From contig JBQTIB010000143.1 of assembly GCA_052389435.1 (NCBI GenBank), forward strand, positions 1 to 10,542: DNA of 10,542 nucleotides, given 5' to 3'. Positions within the stretch are counted from its first letter, which is position 1; each line of letters opens with the position of its first letter. Origin of the DNA: JBQTKD01 sp052389435. GTDB lineage: Bacteria > Actinomycetota > Actinomycetes > Sporichthyales > Sporichthyaceae. The position numbers and the translations under genes are program-made. Below, piece after piece: positions 1-5,334 of the stretch. Below the pieces are notes generated by a model. The model had not been told where the DNA came from, ran no database searches, and saw only the letters and a program-made list of their open reading frames with translations.

Positions 1-73
1 GCGGGGTGCGATCGGGCAACAACGGCTCGATCCGGGCCCACTCCTCGTCGGTCAGGTCGTGTCTATCGCGCAT
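1..73 (-). CDS. IS5-family transposase, N-terminal fragment
   Basis: Reading leftwards from the ATG at 73-71, the 24 visible residues include the stretch LTDEEWARIEPLLP. This is the hallmark N-terminus of IS5-family transposases (the DUF4096-type N-terminal domain that precedes the DDE catalytic domain). The reading frame is open to the window edge, so only the first 24 codons are present and catalytic residues cannot be assessed. No strong Shine-Dalgarno is seen upstream, which is common for transposases. The gene lies at the right end of its element and is transcribed away from the phosphatase remnant. Family assignment rests on the motif alone but it is distinctive. Confidence 0.75.
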   Translation of the reverse strand, partial: MRDRHDLTDEEWARIEPLLPDRTP

Positions 74-121
74 CTGCCAGGTTTAACGCACCCGGAGCCC
101 GTCATTCACGGGACACGCTCT
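1..121 (-). mobile_element. End of an IS5-family insertion sequence (partial)
   Basis: The minus strand carries the start of an IS5-type transposase, and about 47 bp of non-coding sequence lie between its start codon and the disrupted phosphatase gene to the right. On the minus strand the outer end reads GAGCGTGTCCCG from about position 120, the expected place for a terminal inverted repeat. A short palindrome, CCCGT-5 nt-ACGGG, lies at 98-112. The element runs off the left edge, so its other terminal repeat, the target duplication and completeness cannot be seen. The exact end is inferred: the in-frame TAG at 121-123 cannot have belonged to a functional phosphatase gene, so the junction is probably at or just after 121. 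Confidence 0.6.
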
Positions 122-123
122 AG

Positions 124-471
124 TCGCTGCGCTGGGCGAGCGCCGGACATCCCGCCGCGCTGCTCGTCGAACCCGACGGACGGGTCCACCAGCTCTCGGC
201 GGGCCTCGGCGTGCCGATCGCCGCGGGAGTCCACCTCCCGCACGAGGACGGCTTCCTGCCCGCCCTGGTGCCCGGTTCCACGTTGATCCTCTACACCGAC
301 GGCCTCGTCGAACGCCGCGGCGTCGACCTGACCGACAGCATCGACGAGTTGGCCGCACGCGCTTCGAAACTCGCCCGGGAACCGATCCGGTACCTGTGCG
401 ATCGACTGCTCCAGGACGCGCCCACCAGCGACGACATCGCCCTGCTCGCCGTCCGCGTCCCGGTGGACTGA
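124..471 (+). pseudogene. SpoIIE/RsbU-type PP2C phosphatase, 3' remnant cut by the IS
   Basis: From codon 124 the frame reads SLRWASAGHPAALL, then LILYTDGLVERRG, and near the end SDDIALLAVRVP. These are the conserved C-terminal blocks of the SpoIIE/RsbU serine phosphatase domain (PP2C superfamily). The D in YTDGLVE and the second D of SDD are in the places where the family binds metal. About 115 residues survive. An in-frame TAG at 121-123 and the IS end immediately upstream remove the start, any sensor domain (GAF/PAS in relatives) and the first half of the phosphatase fold. A GTG/ATG inside the fragment could start an 86-aa frame at 211, but it would lack the core and is unlikely to act. 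Intact homologues in actinobacteria dephosphorylate anti-anti-sigma factors. The stop lies 7 bp from the end of the convergent acetyltransferase gene. Confidence 0.8.
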
Positions 472-478
472 CGCGTCG

Positions 479-1012
479 TCAGGAAATCGGGCGGCGCATC
501 GCGATGCCGCCGAGCACGACTCCGTCGGGGAGCCTCACCTGCTGCGGCTCCTCCACTCCGAAGCCCCACGACCGGTAGAGCGGAACGCCGGGCAACGTGG
601 CCATCAGCGCGAGTTCGCCGTAGCCCTCCTCGCGGGCGGCGCGTTCGCAGGCCTCGAGCAGCATCCTGCCGAGGCCGCGGCGCGTGAAATCCGCGCGGAC
701 GAACATTGCCCGGACGCGCGCGGGCTCGGTGGCCGGGTCGAGCAGGCGGCCGTCGTCGGGCGCGACTTCGGCGCCCGCGTGCAGGCGGCTGCGCCGACTC
801 CAGCCGCCGCAGGCGGCGATCGTGCCGTCCTCGGTCTCCACGACGAAGTAGGTGCCGTCGGAGATCAGCGAGTGGTCCAGGGCCGCGATGTAGACCTCGG
901 CGCTCGCGGTCTGCCGCGCGTCGTAGAACGCGGGGAAGATCGCCGCGACGGACTCGCGCATCAGCGTCGCGATCGCCGGGGCGTCGGCGGGCACGGCCGA
1001 CCGCAGCCGCAT
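479..1012 (-). CDS. GNAT-family N-acetyltransferase
   Basis: A 177-aa protein of normal length for a single GNAT domain. It begins MRLRSAVPADAPAIATLM, the usual first strand and helix of the fold. The acetyl-CoA pyrophosphate-binding motif A is at residues about 103-117, MFVRADFTRRGLGRM, where RRGLGR matches Q/RxxGxG/A. Next comes the helix MLLEACERAAREEG, and motif B follows as LALMATLPGVPLYRSWGF (about 134-151), a common C-terminal GNAT signature. I chose the ATG at 1012 because GGGAGGGG sits just upstream. A longer frame from GTG 1087 would run across the neighbour's start and adds 25 residues unlike a GNAT. The substrate is unknown; small-molecule amines or protein N-termini are both possible. 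It is convergent with the phosphatase remnant and divergent from the esterase gene. Confidence 0.87.
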   Translation of the reverse strand: MRLRSAVPADAPAIATLMRESVAAIFPAFYDARQTASAEVYIAALDHSLISDGTYFVVETEDGTIAACGGWSRRSRLHAGAEVAPDDGRLLDPATEPARVRAMFVRADFTRRGLGRMLLEACERAAREEGYGELALMATLPGVPLYRSWGFGVEEPQQVRLPDGVVLGGIAMRRPIS

Positions 1013-1080
1013 GACCCCTCCCGTCCCGTCCCGTCTGGGTACTGCCGTCGGTGCCCTGCCGCCTGCGAGAGAATCGCGGC
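1013..1080. promoter_or_regulatory. Divergent intergenic region with a CCCGT triplet repeat
   Basis: These 68 bp separate the start codons of the acetyltransferase (left) and the esterase (right), so both promoters must lie here or inside the neighbouring genes. A three-unit tandem CCCGT (1020-1034) becomes GA-rich sequence on the minus strand (repeated ACGGG) next to the acetyltransferase Shine-Dalgarno GGGAGGGG. GAGAG at about 1067-1071 may serve the esterase. I see no convincing -10/-35 pair. Confidence 0.35.
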
Positions 1081-1755
1081 ATGACATCGCTTGAGACCGT
1101 CGAGTTCGAAACCGGCCCGCAGCCCGCCTGGGCCGTCATTCTCCTGCACGGCCTCGGAGACAGCGGGGACGGCTGGGCGCCGCTCGCCCCGCAGCTGGTC
1201 CGGCAGGGATGGCCGCCGCTTCGGTTCGTGTTCCCGCACGCCCCGATCGCGGCGGTGACGATCAACGGCGGCATGAAGATGCGGTCCTGGTACGACATCG
1301 TCGATCTCGACGACCTGGACAAACGCGCCGACGAGGCCGGGCTGCTCGCCTCCGCCGCAGCGGTCGAGGCGCTGATCGAACGCGAGGCCGAACGCGGCGT
1401 CCCGCGCGACCGCGTGATCCTGGCCGGGTTCTCCCAGGGCGGCGCGGTCGCCTACACCCACGCCCTGCGCAGCAGCGAACCCGTCGCGGGCCTGGTTGCC
1501 CTCTCGACCTACCTGCCGATGTCCCAGACGCTGCTCAAGGAGGCACCGCCCGTCGACGCCTTCCCGCCGGTGTTCGTCGCCCACGGCTCCTTCGACCCGG
1601 TCGTGCCGGTCCGTGCGGGCGAACTCGCCGCCGATCAGTTGCGCGGGCAGGGCTACGACGTCGAGTACCACGCCTACCCCATGCAGCACGAGGCGTCCGT
1701 CGAGGAGATGCAGGACCTCGCCGCCTGGCTGTCCCAGCGCTTCGCCCAGGCTTGA
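1081..1755 (+). CDS. Carboxylesterase / acyl-protein thioesterase-type alpha/beta hydrolase
   Basis: A 224-aa protein, the usual length of the Abhydrolase_2 (phospholipase/carboxylesterase, APT-like) family. It shows the oxyanion-hole motif LLHGLGDSGDGW at residues 21-32. The substrate-pocket signature FPHAP is at 51-55, followed by MRSWYDI (67-73). The nucleophile elbow GFSQGG is at 116-121 with Ser118. The acid is probably Asp172 in HGSFDPVVP, and the base His203 in MQHEAS (MGH in many relatives). The triad is therefore complete. There is no signal peptide, so it is cytoplasmic. The family hydrolyses short-chain esters, lysophospholipids or acyl-thioesters; which of these applies here cannot be told. 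ATG 1081 gives the canonical N-terminus; an in-frame GTG at 1051 would add ten atypical residues. It is probably monocistronic. Confidence 0.9.
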   Translation: MTSLETVEFETGPQPAWAVILLHGLGDSGDGWAPLAPQLVRQGWPPLRFVFPHAPIAAVTINGGMKMRSWYDIVDLDDLDKRADEAGLLASAAAVEALIEREAERGVPRDRVILAGFSQGGAVAYTHALRSSEPVAGLVALSTYLPMSQTLLKEAPPVDAFPPVFVAHGSFDPVVPVRAGELAADQLRGQGYDVEYHAYPMQHEASVEEMQDLAAWLSQRFAQA

Positions 1756-1885
1756 GGCTCCAGCCGGGCGGAAGCCGACGCATCCCGGCATCGCAAGCGG
1801 GTGTGGAGAACGCGTCGGAACGCGTGACTACACCTGACCGAAATTGCACAATGCCTCATGTTCTCGATTGGGCGTCGCCACGAAA

Positions 1886-1923
1886 CCGCGCGTCGTCGCG
1901 TCGATCGGCGAAACGACGCGCGG
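1886..1923. repeat. Perfect 11-bp inverted repeat in the leader of the secreted-protein gene
   Basis: CCGCGCGTCGT (1886-1896) is exactly mirrored by ACGACGCGCGG (1913-1923), with a 16-nt loop containing the palindrome CGATCG. It lies 130 bp after the esterase stop and 42 bp before the chosen start of the next gene. No T-run follows, so it is not a textbook intrinsic terminator. It could end the esterase transcript, act as an operator, or fold the leader RNA. It argues against translation starting at ATG 1851, whose product would run through it. Confidence 0.55.
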
Positions 1924-1964
1924 AGCCCGGGCCCGGTGCGCGACGAACAACGGCGCTCCTCCCC

Positions 1965-3497
1965 GTGACGGCGACTCGCACGGTGCGACGGATCGCCGTC
2001 GGAGTAGGCGCCGTCGCTGTAGCGCTTCTGGGCCCGACTCCGGTACCGGCCGCCGCGGACGAGGGCTGCGAGCGGGTGGGGCTCAAGGAGGCCGTGGCGC
2101 GCGGGTACGAGGTCGTGCTCGTGCACAACGTCTCCTACGAATACGGGGATTCGACGAGCCTGGACGTCGAGCGGGCGGGCGATCCGAGCATCCCGGATCG
2201 ATTCCTCGTCGCGGGAGTCGACCAGCATTGCCGGTTCGACATCGGGGCCCACAGTCTCGGCGCGATCGCCGTGGAGTTGAGCGACGGGCAATGGCGCAAG
2301 GTGATCGGGTCGCAGATCGGGCTCGACGAGGCACTACGTCATCTCGAGGGTCCGCCGTCGACGCGGAGCCACCAGCCACCGGTAGCGGTCGCGGTGGGCG
2401 ATTTCGCCGGCGCACGGATGGGCACCCTGGACCGAACCGGCCGCGTGGTCGCCTGGGATCGGCGGCCGGGCTTTGGCTTGGCGGTAGCGGTTTGCCCGGG
2501 CGGCGAGCGGGTCGCATCCGTCGGCGGTGCCACGAAGGACTCCCTCGACATCAGTGTTCACGACGTTCGGACGCTCGCGGTCGAACGGACCGTCGACGTG
2601 CCAGGCCGCGGCGGGGAACTCCTCGCGATGGCGTGCCGAGACGCTGCCGGCGATCGCGTCGATTTCCTCGTCAAGAAGTCCCGCCGCGGCACGCAACCCG
2701 GCCGGCTCGTCACGGTCCGCGGCGGCGCGGTGCAGGTTCGCCAGATTCCCGGCCTAGGCTACGCGGCGACGCCCACCACGGACGGGTTTCTCGTCGCGAC
2801 GGAATCGCCAGAGCCGCCGGCCATCGCGCGGCTCGACGCCGACGGCGGCCAGCAGGTCCTCTTTCGCTACGAAGGCGAAACGACGACCAACACCTACGCT
2901 CCGGAGTACAGGTTCGGGCCGGAAGACCTCAAGCTGAGTCGCGACGGCCGCACGTTAGCGGTGGTGGAGTACGAGAACGGCGGCGGCTACGTCTACCTGT
3001 CGCTCCACGACTCGCGAAGCGGCCAACGACTGTTCCGCAAGAGCTCCGTGTTTCCAGGGGACATCGAGTGGACCCGCTCGGGTCGGCTTGCCTTTCGAAG
3101 CATCCTCGAGGACCGTGATCGGCCGATCCTCGTCTTCGACGAATCGCTGAGGGGATCGCTCACCCGAACGACGCCGCATGGAGACTTCTTCGCGGCGATC
3201 GGCAACGACATGGTCGCCTACGGCAGCAGCCCGATGATCGTGTACCCGGCCGACGGCAGCCGGGCACGCACTGTCGCCGAACCGCGGCTGGCCGGAACGG
3301 TCCAGCTCGTCGAGCTCCCCGGCCTGGGCAACCTGACCTTCGCTCCCGCGCCGGACCCGGTCCTGACGACGATCCTGTTCCGACCGTCCACCGACGACGG
3401 CGCCCGCACCCTCCTCCAGTTCGCCTTCTACGCGGCGTTCGTCGGCCTCGGCCTCGCGGCGGCGCGCAACCACCTCGCCGGCGTGCCGCCGGTCTGA
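1965..3497 (+). CDS. Secreted, C-terminally anchored beta-propeller-like protein of unknown function
   Basis: I do not recognise this family. With the GTG at 1965 the product is 510 aa. It has an N-terminal signal peptide: TRTVRR, then a hydrophobic core (AVGVGAVAVALLG, 11-23), with likely cleavage after PVPAAA near residue 31. There is no lipobox. The body (about 140-460) is beta-rich, with loosely repeated blocks such as TLDRTGRVVAWDRRPG, KLSRDGRTLAVVEYENGG and TRSGRLAFRSI, resembling WD40/TolB-like propeller blades. Cysteines at 35, 89, 177 and 224 could form disulfides. A hydrophobic segment at about 482-500 followed by RNH suggests a C-terminal membrane anchor with the body outside. Other starts are ATG 1851 (adds a basic 38-aa stretch and crosses an inverted repeat) and GTG 1983; none has a good Shine-Dalgarno. 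Codon 331 is TTA, rare in such genomes. It stands alone between the esterase and a gene-free stretch. Confidence 0.7.
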   Translation: MTATRTVRRIAVGVGAVAVALLGPTPVPAAADEGCERVGLKEAVARGYEVVLVHNVSYEYGDSTSLDVERAGDPSIPDRFLVAGVDQHCRFDIGAHSLGAIAVELSDGQWRKVIGSQIGLDEALRHLEGPPSTRSHQPPVAVAVGDFAGARMGTLDRTGRVVAWDRRPGFGLAVAVCPGGERVASVGGATKDSLDISVHDVRTLAVERTVDVPGRGGELLAMACRDAAGDRVDFLVKKSRRGTQPGRLVTVRGGAVQVRQIPGLGYAATPTTDGFLVATESPEPPAIARLDADGGQQVLFRYEGETTTNTYAPEYRFGPEDLKLSRDGRTLAVVEYENGGGYVYLSLHDSRSGQRLFRKSSVFPGDIEWTRSGRLAFRSILEDRDRPILVFDESLRGSLTRTTPHGDFFAAIGNDMVAYGSSPMIVYPADGSRARTVAEPRLAGTVQLVELPGLGNLTFAPAPDPVLTTILFRPSTDDGARTLLQFAFYAAFVGLGLAAARNHLAGVPPV

Positions 3498-4175
3498 ACA
3501 TCGGCTTCGAGTCGCCGCCGCCGCCGATATTCGGATGCTGACCGGGCTCAGCTCGCGGCGGCAGTCGAGCACGCCGGACATCCCGAGGCCGGCGTGGGTA
3601 CGCCCGACCGAGCTGGAAAGCAACCGACGTTCCCGTGTTTCGGGTGCGCTGACGGGCACGCCACGACACTCCGCGAACTTGCTCAGGCGGAGTTTCTGGG
3701 GCGGGAGTTCCTGACGGCGGAGTGGACGGCATCTACCTGCGCGTCGCCGCCACGGCCCGTTGTGCGGTGGCGGTTTCAGCAGTTCCCGGTGGATTCGCCA
3801 GTAGTCGTTGCGTCTGGGGTCGCGATTCGCGTCCACCCAGCCGGGTGGAAGCAGCTTGGCCGCGGCGCCTTCCTCGCGCAGCACGTTGCGTACCCAGCTC
3901 GTGGTCGAGACCGTCCAGGGAGGCGAACGTGGCGACCGGGATGCTTTCCACGTATCGAACTCTAGATGCCACCACCGACAGTTTTCGTAGACGGAGATGC
4001 GATCTGGGCCCCTTCGCCAACCCGTTTCGGATGTTCGCTGATCCTTGCTCGCCTTTCGGGACGCGTTGTCGGGCGCTCCGTAGGCAGCCGACGGCGCAAC
4101 CTGAGGCGAAGCGAACAAACTTTGCAGGCACCGGGATCGAGTTGACTCCGTGCGGAGAGAAACCCGTGGGAATCC
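3498..4175. other. Gene-free, possibly decayed stretch upstream of the flagellar operon
   Basis: No frame here on either strand looks like a real gene. A plus-strand frame from 3594 to 3965 (123 aa) and minus-strand frames crossing about 3733-4118 are open, but they show no motif I know. They also lack the third-position G/C bias of the neighbours. Around 3640-4140 the DNA is visibly less GC-rich, with runs such as AAACTTTG and TTTTCG. One minus-strand stretch, VRNVLREEGAAAKLLPPGW (about 3830-3890), looks faintly protein-like and could be a relic of a helical DNA-binding or recombinase protein, but I would not name it. Only the hairpin at 3570-3596 stands out structurally. Confidence 0.5.
3570..3596 (+). 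terminator. Possible terminator hairpin after the secreted-protein gene
   Basis: CACGCCGG (3570-3577) and CCGGCGTG (3589-3596) form a perfect 8-bp GC-rich stem with an 11-nt loop, 73 nt after the stop codon at 3495-3497. There is no U-tract, as is frequent for hairpins in high-GC actinobacteria, so a terminator role is inferred from position only. Confidence 0.4.
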
Positions 4176-4202
4176 TCAGGTCCACCGGCGGGATGCCGAA
4201 CA
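4176..4202 (+). promoter_or_regulatory. Candidate sigma-28 (FliA/WhiG-type) promoter of the flagellar operon
   Basis: TCAGGTCC, an 11-nt spacer, then GCCGAACA. The motional sigma factors FliA, SigD and WhiG recognise TAAAGTTT-N11-GCCGATAA. The -10 block matches 6 of 8, including the core GCCGA, the spacer length is exact, and the -35 block matches 4 of 8. Transcription would start near 4209, giving a leader of about 70 nt before the flgB start. No comparable housekeeping promoter is evident. The match is by eye and moderate. Confidence 0.4.
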
Positions 4203-4203
4203 G

Positions 4204-4228
4204 GGGGGCGGCCAGGATGGCCGCCCCC
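4204..4228. repeat. Perfect 10-bp inverted repeat at the predicted start of the flagellar transcript
   Basis: GGGGGCGGCC (4204-4213) and GGCCGCCCCC (4219-4228) flank the 5-nt loop AGGAT. This is the strongest hairpin in the window. It lies directly behind the candidate -10 element and 49 bp before flgB. It could be an operator that blocks the promoter, a stabilising 5' mRNA hairpin, or a terminator shielding the operon from readthrough. No T-run follows it. Confidence 0.6.
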
Positions 4229-4277
4229 GCGCCACGGACCGGCGCTGCCGCAGTGATCGAAAACCTCGGAGCGGTCC

Positions 4278-4622
4278 GTGTTCGACGACGTCGCGATGAA
4301 CGCGATCTCCTCAGCCCTGTCCGGCCTCGCCGCACGACAGCGGACGATCGCGGACAACATCGCCAACATCAACACCCCCGGCTTCCTCGCCGGACGGGTC
4401 GAGTTCGAGAACGCACTGCGCAGCGCCGTCGACTCCGGAAGCGGGCAGGCCGAGTTCACCGTCGCCCGGTCGCTGGAGCCGACCAGAACCGACGGCAACA
4501 ACGTCAACCTCGATCGGGAGACGCTGCTGAACGTCGACACCGGGCTGCGGTACTCGCTCATGCTCCGCGCCGTCGACCACGAGTTCGGCGTCCTGCGTGC
4601 CTCGCTGCGGACCCAGTCGTGA
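4278..4622 (+). CDS. flgB: Flagellar basal-body rod protein FlgB
   Basis: A 114-aa protein, slightly short for FlgB (about 130). The N-terminal block has the rod/hook/filament family motif ADNIANINTPGFLAG (residues about 25-39), followed by VEFENAL. The C-terminal region ends in LRYSLMLRAVDHEFGVLRASLRTQ, a hydrophobic-heptad helix like that which packs against the N-terminal helix in axial proteins. FlgB forms the most membrane-proximal part of the rod above the FliF/FliE ring and is secreted by the flagellar type III apparatus without a signal peptide, consistent with none being seen. The start is GTG 4278 with GGAG at 4268-4271, six bases upstream. It is the first gene of the operon, and its TGA overlaps the flgC GTG by four bases (GTGA). 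Confidence 0.93.
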   Translation: MFDDVAMNAISSALSGLAARQRTIADNIANINTPGFLAGRVEFENALRSAVDSGSGQAEFTVARSLEPTRTDGNNVNLDRETLLNVDTGLRYSLMLRAVDHEFGVLRASLRTQS

Positions 4623-5026
4623 GCGGCCTGTTCTCCGCGTTCGGGATCGCGGGCACGGGCGTCACCGTGCACCGCAAGTGGCTCGACGCGATCGCCGACA
4701 ACCTGTCCAACATCAACACGGTCCGCTCCACGGCCGAGGAGGCCTTCCGCGCCCAGTACGTGGTCGCCCGGGCGGTCGACTACGGCAAGGGCATCGGCGG
4801 GGTCGAGGTCGCGGGCACCGCCGAAGGCTCCGCGGTCGGGCGACTGGTCTACGAACCCGGCCATCCCCTCGCCGACGCCGAGGGCTACGTCCGGTACCCG
4901 GACATCGACCTGAGCAGCCAGATGGCGCAGTTGATGATGGCCCAGCGCGGCTACCAGGCCAGCCTCGCGGTGGTCGACCGGGCGCGGGACGCCTACTCCG
5001 CGGCGATCCAGGTGGGTCGACAGTGA
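4619..5026 (+). CDS. flgC: Flagellar basal-body rod protein FlgC
   Basis: A 135-aa protein of normal FlgC length. It starts SGLFSAFGIAGTGV, then has the family motif ADNLSNINT (residues 26-34). The centre includes YEPGHPLADAEGYVRYPDID (about 78-97), the FlgC-specific YxPxHPxADxxGYV block. The end is MMAQRGYQASLAVVDRARDAY, the conserved C-terminal helix. The role is the proximal rod, beside FlgB. The GTG start at 4619 overlaps the flgB stop (GTGA) and no strong Shine-Dalgarno is present, so translation is probably coupled to flgB. Its own stop overlaps the fliE GTG in the same way. A frame open far upstream of 4619 is not coding. Confidence 0.95.
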   Translation: MSGLFSAFGIAGTGVTVHRKWLDAIADNLSNINTVRSTAEEAFRAQYVVARAVDYGKGIGGVEVAGTAEGSAVGRLVYEPGHPLADAEGYVRYPDIDLSSQMAQLMMAQRGYQASLAVVDRARDAYSAAIQVGRQ

Positions 5027-5334
5027 CCATCGGCCCCGTCGGGTTCACCCCGTTCGCACCGATCGCGCCCCTCGCGACCAACGGTGCCACCGCCGCGCAG
5101 TCCGCGGCCGCCGGCGAGAGCTTCGCCGCAACCCTCGGCCAGGGCCTCCAAGCCCTCGCCGGCGCGCAGTCCAAGGCCGACGGCCTCGCCGTGCAGGCCG
5201 CCACCGGCGACCTGCAGGACGTCCACGCGTACTCGATCGCCGCGACGCAGGCGCAGTTGGCGACCGAGTTGACCGTCGCCGTGCGCAACAAGGCGGTCGA
5301 GGCGTTCAACGAGATCCTGCGGATGCAGGTCTGA
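5023..5334 (+). CDS. fliE: Flagellar hook-basal body protein FliE
   Basis: A 103-aa protein, typical of FliE. The C-terminal signature VRNKAVEAFNEILRMQV is nearly the family consensus, and GDLQDVHAYSIAATQAQLATEL before it matches the conserved DVHxxxIAxxxAxLxxxL helix. The N-terminal 30 residues are Ala/Pro/Gly-rich and variable, as usual. FliE adapts the C24-like FliF MS ring to the helical rod and gates export. The start is GTG 5023, with AGGTGG at 5010-5015 and a GTGA overlap with flgC. Its TGA shares one base with the fliF ATG (TGATG). Confidence 0.94.
   Translation: MTIGPVGFTPFAPIAPLATNGATAAQSAAAGESFAATLGQGLQALAGAQSKADGLAVQAATGDLQDVHAYSIAATQAQLATELTVAVRNKAVEAFNEILRMQV

Noticed and set aside
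1763..1789. GCCGGG/CCCGGC stem after the esterase stop as terminator
   Set aside because: Only 6 bp with a 15-nt loop and no T-run, which is expected by chance at this GC content.
1209..1964. Upstream extension of the secreted-protein frame
   Set aside because: The frame is open back to 1209 but runs through the esterase gene; the signal peptide just after 1965 marks the real N-terminus.
3594..3965. 123-aa plus-strand frame in the gene-free stretch
   Set aside because: No recognisable motif, no good Shine-Dalgarno and no third-position G/C bias.
3733..4118. Minus-strand frames considered as transposase or integrase remnants
   Set aside because: Only faint resemblance in short pieces (for example DYWRIHRELL); no catalytic motif and no consistent frame, so no family is named.
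4142..4171. TTGACT as a housekeeping -35 for flgB
   Set aside because: No acceptable -10 hexamer lies 16-18 bp downstream.
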